NCBI RefSeq assembly: GCF_000283155.1
Contig: NW_004454173.1
Location: 11,544,256-11,608,255, forward strand
From: Ceratotherium simum simum
Lineage: Eukaryota; Chordata; Mammalia; Perissodactyla; Rhinocerotidae
Reading direction: 5' to 3'
Length of the DNA: 64,000 bases
Position 1 is the first letter of the stretch; every line of letters starts with the position of its first letter. The position numbers and the translations under genes were made by a program. The notes under the pieces were generated by a model that saw only the letters and a list, made by a program, of their open reading frames with translations, was not told the DNA's origin and did no database searches. Below are positions 9,776 through 18,389 of this stretch, piece by piece.

Positions 9776-12080
9776 GATAGTGATTATAAGAATTCACTGG
9801 ATTTGAAATCACCAATTAGAGTTTGGCTCAGTGTTTCTTAAACTAAGGAGATACAGCTGTGGAAACATAGTCATGGCAATAATGATCAATTTCAGTGTAT
9901 GTATCTTGGCCCCCTAAAATCACTTATTCCAAGCTATATTTTTTGTAAAATCCCTCGGAGAAATGGTTCTGTCTGTGTCTCCTCTAAATTGAATAGCATT
10001 ATCTCAGCTCTTCTGGGAAAGCTTGTTTATGAGACTTCTTCCTGCTTCCTGAGTGCCCCTAGGGAAATTTGATTAAAAGATTTTGTTGCTCTAGGAAAGT
10101 GAGTGATTATATTAAGCTTTGCTGTGTCTGTTTATGACCATAGGCTGATAATTCTGAGGATGTAAAGGGAGACAGACAAGATGAGGAATAAAAGAAAGGA
10201 AACAATTTCTCATTTCTCTTCATTTTAACAACAGCACAGCTAAAGATTTAGTAAAACACAATGTCCTTGTAAAACAAGTTCCTCCAGTTTTGTCTTCTCT
10301 GTGCCCTCCTGAGCCAAACCGGTCAGGTCCCTTCTGAAGCAAATAGCATTTCCCCTGTCCAAGTGAGGAACCCTCTTCCTAGCATTATGGCCCTTTCTGA
10401 CTCTGCAAAATCACTTATACTCTAATTCCCATTCTTTTGGGAATCTCTAAATAATTCTTCCAACTTAAGCCTCATGGGAAAGACCCAACACATTGTACTG
10501 GCATATCAGGCCCTAAATTGCCAGTGGCAGAATGCCAGCATCCAGGATAGCTGGCTCTGCTATTGGACATAACAACAGGCAATAGCGCTATCAAGATGAG
10601 TAAATCATACTAGCATCCAACATGAATTCTCTATTTCATTTCTTCAGGGAAGCAATTTGTCTCTGCAGTTATTGCTCTAAAATCAGTGCTTGGTCTGGCC
10701 CCAAAAACCCATACCCCAACTGTTGGCATTAAGAGCAGGAATCTTGAAAGGCTTGAGTTTTCATGAGTCAAGTTACGGGCAGCCTTAATTTAGCAGAAGG
10801 CCCTGGAGAAGGATGCCAGGGGATTCCCACTATAACGCTCAGGTTACCCTTTTGAAATAAAGCACCAGGGATGACATAGCTTTAGTTGAAGGTCGGACAG
10901 TGGAGATCCTTGACCTTTACTCCACACTCACTTCTCAGATGATGCAAGTGCTTAGAAAATAGTTATGGGAACATCATAGGAAAAGCATTTCCCCTTCAGC
11001 ATTCGGGTTCTCAAGAAATGTGTCCAATTTGGAGAACTGTCCCTTCAGGGCTTCAGTGAAGAGAAGTACAATATTCCATCTAGTGGTCAAAGGAAAGGTA
11101 AAATGAGAAGGTGCCAGGAAGAGGTTTGTGGGGCAAAGTGACAGGACAGTGGCCTTTCAGCAGGGATCTTTTCAAGAGCATGATAGGACCTACCCGTGGT
11201 GGTGGTGGTGCTTTTTGAGTATGCCTGTGCAATGAGGAGTCTGGGGCACCGTGCTTATGCAGCCATTCAGCAGAACTCTTCTTACAGGGAACAACTATCA
11301 TGTTGGCAGGTTGTGAACAGTCTATCTGAAGGGAGGCCCTCTCCCATTCCCACCCTAATGGAAAAAGAAAAGAAACCAGTCATTCATGCCTAAACTTGTT
11401 TGTCTTGTGCCTAAATTTGTAAATATGTGAGTTTGAGAAAGATAAGGGTGGAATGTGAACTGTAAAAAGGAGAGAGAGTTAGTCTAGCAAAGGATCAAAA
11501 CCAAATGTTACTCATCAAGGTGATGAGGAAACAAAGTGCTCTTTGTGTTCCCAGTAACTGCACCCTCCCCGCCCTTGCTTTTAGTAAAAGTTGGCCAAAT
11601 TGACTTCCCAGTAATTTCTCAAGGTGCAGGTAATATTTAGTTGGCCCAGTACTCACTTCCTGATTGGAATCCTCTAACTTCCCAGTACTCTCAACCCAGG
11701 AATTTGTCGAGGTGCAGGTAATATTTAGTTGGCCCACTCCCCACAGTGGTAGTAATATCTTCCTGACTGGAATCCTCTAACTACCCTCCCAGTACTCTCA
11801 ACCAAAGGGCCCACTGTCTTCTCCCCCTCTTTACCGCTCATTAGCACCTCATTTCCCCAGTTCTGGAGAAGAGTCATAAAGTAATACTACAGTTAACATT
11901 TCCTGCAACTCTAACTGCCACTGCTGACCTTGACCAGGGCCTGCTTTCCAGACAGTAATTAGGATGTTCCCTTGGTCAGAGCCTCCCTCTTCCGAGCCTT
12001 TGTGTGCTGCCAGCTCCTCTGTCCCACCAGCAGTTTTGTAGCATCCTTCTACCGGCTGTCAAGGAAGAAGACACAGAGAT
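9776..12080. other. unique sequence between CHURC1 and GPX2
   Basis: No gene or clear transposon is recognised in this 2.3 kb, apart from the local tandem duplication at 11613-11804. A short (GGT)n tract occurs near 11197-11210. Confidence 0.5.
11613..11804. repeat. two-copy imperfect tandem duplication, about 88-104 bp unit
   Basis: Copy 1 (11613-11700) and copy 2 (11701-11804) share, in order, GGTGCAGGTAATATTTAGTT, CTTCCTGA(T/C)TGGAATCC and CCCAGTACTCTCAACC. Copy 2 carries extra bases after TTGGCCCACT. The copies abut directly. Confidence 0.85.
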
Positions 12081-12103
12081 CCTGGCCGTTTCCACACCTG
12101 GCC

Positions 12104-12109
12104 TTTATT
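12104..12109 (-). terminator. GPX2: GPX2 polyadenylation signal AATAAA
   Basis: A canonical AATAAA on the minus strand appears as TTTATT on plus. It lies 313 bases downstream of the GPX2 stop and about 30 bases past the SECIS element. The mRNA should end near 12080-12095. Confidence 0.85.
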
Positions 12110-12134
12110 GGACTCAGCTGGTAGGCTGGCTTGG

Positions 12135-12201
12135 GGCCCTTCACACGTCTCAGACACCGCCCATACAGGTTTAGGAAGGTGCCATCATTCTGTGAAGGCC
12201 C
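12135..12201 (-). promoter_or_regulatory. GPX2: SECIS element of GPX2
   Basis: On the minus strand a basal helix, GGCCTTCACA with TGTGAAGGGCC (one bulged G), encloses the conserved non-Watson-Crick quartet. This is ATGA at 12188-12185 opposite TGA at 12152-12150. Above it GGCACC pairs with GGTGTC (one G-U), and an apical loop carries the expected AAA run at 12173-12171. These are the diagnostic parts of a eukaryotic SECIS. It sits in the 3' UTR, about 235 bases after the stop codon, where SBP2 and the selenocysteine-specific elongation factor would be recruited. Confidence 0.93.
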
Positions 12202-12421
12202 AGAGCCCACCCAATTCTTGGATCCCCGAGTTGAATCACCAACCAGAAGGGTGGGGGAGGGAAAGGAAACAGGCAGACCAGAAAGGCAAGGCTTTTCAAT
12301 GAAGGGAACTGATCCCAAGGGACAGCTTAGGTCCAGCAGTGTCTTGTCAAGGCACACTGAATCCTAAGGAAAGACACTCTGGGGCTGGATGGAGTAGATC
12401 TGTGTGCTGAGCAGCTCGTGT

Positions 12422-12772
12422 CTATATGGCAACTTTGAGGAGGCGCTTGATGTCAGGCTCAATGTTGATGGTGGGGAAGGTGCGGCTGTAGCGTCGGAAG
12501 GGCTCCCCCTCCGGCCCAATAAGGAACTTCTCAAAGTTCCAGGACACATCTGAGCGGCGCACCGGGCTCCAAATAATGAACTTGGGATCTGTCATGAGGG
12601 AAACTGGGTCATCGTAAGGGTAGGGGAGCTTGTCCTTCAGGTAGGCGAAGACAGGATGCTGGTTCTGACCATTCACCTCACACTTTTGGACAAGGGTAAA
12701 GGTGGGCTGGAATCCACCCCCAGGGCGGACGTACTTGAGACTGTTCAGGATCTCCTCATTCTGACAGTTCTC
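12422..12772 (-). CDS. GPX2: GPX2 coding exon 2
   Basis: The exon encodes residues 75-190, starting Glu-Asn-Cys-Gln-Asn-Glu-Glu and ending Leu-Leu-Lys-Val-Ala-Ile before TGA/TAG-class termination at 12424-12422. The acceptor AG is at 12774-12773. It carries the Trp152-Asn153 part of the active site and the Trp-Ser-Pro-Val-Arg-Arg segment. Confidence 0.96.
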   Translation of the reverse strand, partial: ENCQNEEILNSLKYVRPGGGFQPTFTLVQKCEVNGQNQHPVFAYLKDKLPYPYDDPVSLMTDPKFIIWSPVRRSDVSWNFEKFLIGPEGEPFRRYSRTFPTINIEPDIKRLLKVAI

Positions 12773-15538
12773 CTGGGGGAGGAAAAAACAAAGAGCATGG
12801 AAAAGGGAAGGGGGAAATGAAGGGTCCACAACATGCAAATCTCTCCCCCTCCTATACTCCCTTCCCAGGATCATTCTTTTCTATGTATCTTTTTTTTTTT
12901 TCTCTCTGTTCTTTTTCTTTCTTCATTTGCTTTGTCTTACTCTTGCCTTGGAATTTTCCCTCTCACAGCTATTGTTTGATGGCTTGCTAGCCACTTCTGA
13001 AAGTTCTCGCAGTTCCTAGCTTGGCTGTTCTTGTACTGAAAGATTTAGCACGTTTGGGTTGTTGCTTCTCTCTCCAATCCACTCTGAGCTGGTCTTAGGG
13101 CATCTGTCTGAAGCTTCAAGAACCTTGACTCAGGGCAGTAGAAAGAAGGAGAAAGGAGACTCAGGTCATACTGCCTAGAACCCTCCTTCTGCTTCCCTAC
13201 CTGTATAAACCTGCACACACACGCACGCACGCACGCACGCACGCATGCACGCACACACATCCTGCCACCACCTTCCCTTTCCTTCTGCCCCAGTTTTGCC
13301 TCTGTTGCTTCTAATTACATGTCAGTATTGAGTATAGCTTCGCCTCTGCCCTACTCAGTTCTTCAAACTAGGGGTGAAACTGAGGCCTAGAGGAATGAGA
13401 TTTATAGTTTCTTGCTTTCATCTTGCCTTGTCCTAGATCTGAAGCGCAGGTAGAAGGGAAGCTTTGATGAAGGAAGACCCCATCCATGGAAGTCTGCTTT
13501 CCAGGTGTCACAGAGGCAAAGTAAGTTAGAGACATCAATGAATGTACTCTAAATGGAATTCCTAAGTGACCAACAGAGATGAATTAAATAGGGTAGAGGG
13601 GTTAGAGTTCTGGAATAGGCCAGGGGAAGGAGAAGTTAAGGAAATAAGTGCTTGAAGGCTAAAGGTTGTGAATGTGTAATTGTCATTCCTTTCACTTCTA
13701 GGCTTCTATCCCAAGACTGACACCTACACTCACTCACTCTACTCAGCTATGAATGCTTTAGTTTTGAACCTGTTACCTTTCTTTCCCTCCCCACTGCCGT
13801 TCTTGTCCTATCCCCACTCAGCATTCCCCACCCCTGATAACCCTAAAAGGCCTGTGGAAACCCTTATTTTCCATCTCTCCCCCCTAGTCTAAGAGTCAGA
13901 TATCTCCCTCTGGGAGAAAGTTCCTGCCTCTGACCTACTAGAACCAATTAGTACAGTCAATTCCAGGCCATCATGACATCTTGAGCCCAGAGTTGATCTC
14001 TATTATACTTCTTATCTCTTTTTTTTTTTCTTGAGGTCATATTGGTTTTTAACATTGTGTAATTTCAGGGGTACATTATTATATATCAGCTTCTGTATAG
14101 ACTGCATCATGCTCACCACAAATAGTCTAGTTTTAATCCATCACTATACATATGTGCCCTTTAGACTTCTTATCTCTTAATGCAAATGGCTGGCTGGCTA
14201 CTGGTAGGTTACAGATTCCCTCCAGCAACTAGCTAACCTGAAATGATGGCGTAAGGCTGGCTAGGGCCAGAGAGATACCTCTAAAGAGGTCTTGCCCTTT
14301 CTCTCTCTCCTGCCCTGGCCAAGCCTAGAAACAGACTGAGACAGGGAGGGAACAGTGAGAGCAGTAAGGTTTGGGCTCAGATTTGTCACAGCCAATGACA
14401 CTTCAGCCTTCCTGCTTATATCTCTGCTAATCTTTTCCTTGCCTTCATGCCACTTGAATTGAACTAAGGGGATTATAATTAGAGGGTTCACTTGAGGACA
14501 TTCTGCCTGGTTGTGCTATTAAAATAATAAGTGAAAACAGAAGAATCCCTAAAAGACAACTCGAGGTGTGTGGGCTGAAGACCCATAACAACCTAACCCA
14601 TCAATCAGAGACAAAAGTCCATGTGATGCCCAGCGGAAACACATGCACATTGCAAACCCTTAGCTTTCTCCCAAATTCACTCTCCACTTGGCTGATTTAA
14701 AACAAATAAAATCCTTCAATCCAAATAATAAAAGTTGCTTGTATTTGCATATTACTTTATATTTTTCAAGTTACTTTTGTAGATTTTATTCTCTGAACCT
14801 CACAATAACCCTATGAGATAAGTGGTATTATCCCCAATTTACAGATGAGGAAACTAAAACAGAAAAATTGAGTGACTCTTCCTAGGGCACAGAGCCATTA
14901 AATAGCAGAAGCAAGTCTAGCTAGAGCTAAGGTCTCCTGAGTCAGTTCAATCCTAGTTTGATTCTTGATCTTCTAATTCCTCCACTTATTGATTCAACAA
15001 ATATTTAATGAGTACCTTCTATACCCTAGGCACTGTGGACACAGTGGAGAGAAAAACAGACCTGGTACCAGCCCTCATGGAATACAGTGGAAAGACAATA
15101 AACAATAAAAATCCACACCCTCGGTGTTTAATCACAGACAGTTAGAGAATCATATATACTTCCCCTTGGTATTCACATGTACCTAAAGACCTAGAGTAAC
15201 AAAACATACCCCACAATTCCAGACACTCCAACACACATCGTTATTCTCCCCCTCCCCTTAGCCTACTAGAGCTACAGTGACCCAACTCCTTGGGTACAAT
15301 ACAAGGGACCCCTCACCTGATGTCCAAACTGGTTGCACGGGAAGCCGAGAACCACCAAGCGCCTGGGAAAGCGGCATTGCAGCTCGTTGAGCTGGGTGAA
15401 GTCCCGGGTGGTTGTGCCTCAGAGCGAGGCCACGTTCTCAATCAGCACCGCCCTGCCTCGGAATGTATTGAAATCTACCTTCTCCCCATCCAGGCTGATA
15501 GCACTAAGGTCGTAGAAGGACTTAGCAATGTAAGCCAT
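12422..15538 (-). CDS. GPX2: GPX2, glutathione peroxidase 2 (two exons, selenoprotein)
   Basis: The coding sequence joins 15538-15317 and 12772-12422 to give 190 residues, the usual length of GPX2, the gastrointestinal cytosolic selenoperoxidase. It reduces H2O2 and organic hydroperoxides with glutathione. The catalytic selenocysteine is the in-frame TGA at 15421-15419 (residue 40, context Ala-Ser-Leu-Sec-Gly-Thr-Thr). The other active-site residues are present: Gln74 in Asn-Gln-Phe-Gly-His-Gln, and Trp152-Asn153 in Trp-Asn-Phe-Glu-Lys. The donor is CAG|GTGAGG, the acceptor CCCCCAG|GAG, and the intron is phase 0. The start ATG is chosen by match to the family N-terminus (Met-Ala-Tyr-Ile-Ala-Lys-Ser-Phe). 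An SECIS and an AATAAA lie downstream and an antioxidant response element upstream. The absence of an N-terminal extension fits GPX2 rather than GPX1. The gene is intact and sits head-to-tail behind RAB15 on the same strand. Confidence 0.97.
13212..13258. repeat. (CACG)n / (CA)n microsatellite
   Basis: The tract is CACACACA, then several CGCA units with one CATG interruption, then CACACACA. It lies in the GPX2 intron and is likely polymorphic. Confidence 0.9.
14021..14163 (-). mobile_element. 5'-truncated L1 3' end with target-site duplication
   Basis: On the minus strand this reads GTGGTGAGCATGATGCAGTC, then CTATACAGAAGCTGATATAT, AATGTACCCCTGAAATT and an A-tail. It is the end of the 3' UTR of laurasiatherian-type L1s. 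The duplication ACTTCTTATCTCTT is found at 14007-14020 and 14164-14177, showing a target-primed insertion of only about 140 bases. Confidence 0.85.
14740..14945 (-). repeat. MIR SINE, antisense
   Basis: The reverse MIR phrases are present: CCTCACAATAACCCTATGAG, ATAAGTGGTATTATCCCC, TTTACAGATGAGGAAACTAA and AGGGCACAGAGCC. Confidence 0.75.
14985..15120 (-). repeat. L2 3' end, antisense
   Basis: The phrases TTGATTCAACAAATATTTAA, TGAGTACCTTCTATACCC, TAGGCACTGTGGACACAG, CCCTCATGGAATACAGTGG and GACAATAAACAATAAA are the reverse complement of the LINE-2 terminus. Confidence 0.7.
15317..15538 (-). CDS. GPX2: GPX2 coding exon 1 with selenocysteine codon
   Basis: The exon is 222 bases and 74 codons long, from ATG at 15538 to CAG at 15317, followed by a consensus GTGAGG donor. 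The TGA at 15421-15419 is residue 40 and must be read as selenocysteine; a conventional ORF search breaks here. It encodes the thioredoxin-fold N-terminal half and the Phe-Pro-Cys-Asn-Gln-Phe-Gly-His-Gln motif. Confidence 0.96.
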
Positions 15539-15720
15539 GGTGCAAGTTCAGAGTGAGCCCCAGAGTGGGGTGAGCCCACTGAAGGGTCTATTAAAGGAGT
15601 GGGAAGGAAGGAGGAGCAGGAAGGGTCTCCCAGTGGGGCTTTGAGCATCCCCAGGATGACTTAGCAAAAACAGTCAGCCACCTGTAAGCTGTTGGAACAA
15701 GGAAGTTGCTCCTCCTATTT
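15539..15720 (-). promoter_or_regulatory. GPX2: GPX2 5' UTR and proximal promoter
   Basis: This is the upstream flank of the GPX2 start codon, containing the antioxidant response element. An AT-rich TTTAATAG patch at about 15586-15593 could act as a weak TATA-like box. The transcription start cannot be fixed from sequence alone. Confidence 0.55.
15656..15665 (+). promoter_or_regulatory. GPX2: antioxidant response element, ATGACTTAGC
   Basis: This is an exact match to the RTGACNNNGC core, with an embedded AP-1-like TGACTTAG. It lies 118 bases upstream of the GPX2 ATG, in inverted orientation relative to the gene. GPX2 is a known NRF2 target with a promoter-proximal element of this class, so position and sequence agree. 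Confidence 0.8.
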
Positions 15721-18385
15721 ACAGACTCTGAATAAAGCCACCTCCTGCCCCACCCTGCTGGCACCCTGGGAAGGGCCAATTTGATATCTACGAGCAGACA
15801 TGAATTATTCACTACTTGCAGGAAACCAGAGCCCCAAAGGTCAAATGAGGAGGAAAAAAGGGAGGGAGGGATGCAGGATTGACTCCTACTTGCCCCAGCA
15901 AGTTGTTTTCACCTGGCACAGACATTTATTGAGTGCCTGCTGAGTGCCAAGCTCTGCGCTGTGCAATTGAGAGGTCACGGTCCGCCGAGATCTGAAAGCT
16001 GAGGAAGAGAATTGGGGCGCATGTCCCTTGACTCAGACTATAACTGAAATGTACATATTACTGTTCACATTTTTCTCTTCATTGCTTTCCACAGGCACAA
16101 AATCAAAGGGACCCTTAGGAGAGCAGTGTGCGATTTTCTAGCAATAATGACTTGCAGTGCCTCAGCTTGCACCAAGCTGAAGGGATGAAGTTTGTCTTGA
16201 AAAGTCTTTCAGTGAGTGATGTTACTTGTCCTGGAGAGCACATCTGCCTTCACCCCTGCACGGTCCCATCTCCTCTACTACACCCCACACCTGCCCCCAC
16301 AGGGTCATGAGGATGCAGTCAGGAGGAGTCACAGAGCACTGGGTAAACTCAGAGGGGAAAGCCCGCACCTATTTCCTCTTAGACAAAGGCTCAGTCCGGA
16401 AGACTTTCCAGAGGGGGTTGTGCTGTTCATTCCCACAGAAGGACGTGTGCAGGGAGTTGAAGCTGCTGCTGTTCTAGACCCAGCGAGGCCACCCAGGATG
16501 TTTTCAACACCAGCCATGCAATGAATTGCAGGTCGTCTGGGGACCTGCTAAGGGCTATCATGGGAGCACACCCCTGGAAGCCCACAGAAGCTAAAAACAC
16601 CTCATGCTTTACTTCGTTCTTCCAAGCACCCACCAACTCAACAAATCCCTTTTTCTTTTTAATGCCTGGATTTCTCCATGCCAGTAAAAGTGGCAACTAG
16701 GCTTTACCCGGCTTTGGAGTTTTAGAGTGAAATTTCAATAGCAATGCAAATATTGACTAGAGAGTGTTTTCACAGGTACTCTCCTTTGGGAACTGTCTCC
16801 TAGAACAAAGAATAAGCAAGGCTGGGGAGCAGCTGGTCTTGAGAATCTGATTTGTTGAGAAGATGGAGGAACTACTTGCCAGGGAGTGCCCAGCTTTTCT
16901 GTCTTTTGTAGCCTGTTCCATGGCTGTTTATAGCATGTGGGCTCGCATGTCTCACCTGGCTGCTCTCTAAAAACAAGCCTCCATTACCTAAGTGGGAATT
17001 GACTCTTTTGCCACTAGAAGAGGTGAGGTGGCAGGAAATGCAGCGTGAAGTGTGTACCCTGCTGAGGCTGGATGGAGTTCCTAGAAGCAGCCAATAAATG
17101 TCCCTACCAAGCCACTGAGTCAGAACTTGGCCCTGACAGCGAGATAAGCTTTACCATGCATTTGCCAGATTTACCTGCAAGCCTAGAGCTTCCCCAATAC
17201 TCTCTGGGCTTCCAGACACCTCTCATTGGCTGCCTTCTGTGGGCAGAGAGGCAGTGTGGAGAGGCTACCCCTCTCCAGGAAGACCATGGAAGTTTCTGAG
17301 CTGAGGAGTGGGGTTCCCTCTTTCTTAGGCACACGCCATCCCTTCTCTCCAGGTGCAACCTAGGACCCTTTGAGTCACCCAGGTTCTCACCTTTCACGAT
17401 TGAATAAAATTGATGAGGCTCTCCTAAAATACCTTTGTCTCCAACTTTACCTCAAACTTGCCCACGTTCCAGAAGCTATAACCTTGGACATGCACTAACA
17501 AGTGTGTGATTCCCACAGCTTTTCACAGGGACGGTAGTCGTTCTGGAAACTGCACTGGCTTAGTAGGCAGAAAGCCTAGGTCAGTGGTTCTCAACTCTGG
17601 CTGCAAAAGAAAATTGCTTATAGAGATTTTTATAAATAGAGATGGTCAAGCTTTACCCATCAGATTCCAATTCGCTGCTTTCTGTCACTCTACCACTGTT
17701 ACTTGGGGCCGTTAGGCACCTATTTCCTTATCTGTTGAACGTGGATAATCACCCTCCTTATCGCACACAGATATGGTTAGGATGGAGGACAGTACTACAA
17801 GTGCTCTGTAAACTGGAAAGTGCAGGTTAAGATCTTAGGCTACTGTCCTGCCATGTTTTACTCCTCCCTTCTTCATTCTATCCTTACCCCCAAACATGCT
17901 CTGCCTCTTCTATCAACTCCATACCCCAAAGTATAGTATTCAATACCCCAGGCCCTGGGATTCCAGTCTACCTTTCTCCCCCAGGGTATGCAATCACAGG
18001 GCTAGGATGAACTTCTGAAAGGTTACTTGAACCCTCCTCGTGCCTTCAGGAAGACCTGTTCCTGTTCCATCCCAGACAGATGAGAACCTTCTTGGCTTTC
18101 AAGACTCCCTCAGACATAGATATTGAGCACCCTCGCAATGACTCCACTTGATCTTACTTCTGCAGGGTAAGCCCACTGCAGAGCAATGGGGGCTTTGCTT
18201 GGGGCTCCTGTGCAGGCGGCATTAGGAAAGGTACAAACCGGAAGAAGTGTGTGGCTTCCATTGTCATTCTACTGTTGTTGCTTTAGGGTTCTGGAGTCTC
18301 TTCCACCAGCACTGCCTCTCCCCCTTCCCCTTAACCGCCAGGGTCCAAGTGAGACCTACTCCCAGGGACTCATACAGGCAGCCAC
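15721..18385. other. intergenic spacer between RAB15 3' end and GPX2 promoter
   Basis: About 2.7 kb separate these two same-strand genes. Visible relics are a short antisense L2 piece at 15915-15980 (ACATTTATTGAGTGCCTGCT) and a MER5-like fragment at 17578-17650 (CAGTGGTTCTCAACTCTGGC). No exon or RNA gene is recognised in the rest. Confidence 0.6.
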
Positions 18386-18389
18386 ACCT

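Larger units (their letters stand above)
12085..12421 (-). other. GPX2: GPX2 3' UTR
   Basis: This non-coding region runs from the stop codon to about 20 bases past the AATAAA. It carries the SECIS hairpin, which is required for selenocysteine insertion at residue 40. Confidence 0.8.
12773..15316 (-). other. GPX2: GPX2 intron
   Basis: This is a single GT-AG intron of 2,544 bases. It contains a (CACG)n microsatellite, a 5'-truncated L1 with target-site duplication, an antisense MIR and an antisense L2 fragment. The remainder, chiefly 12785-13200 and 13262-14006, shows nothing I recognise. Confidence 0.93.

Noticed and set aside
15419..15421. In-frame TGA in GPX2 as evidence of a pseudogene
   Set aside because: It sits at the exact selenocysteine site, has a SECIS downstream, introns are intact and every other active-site residue is kept.
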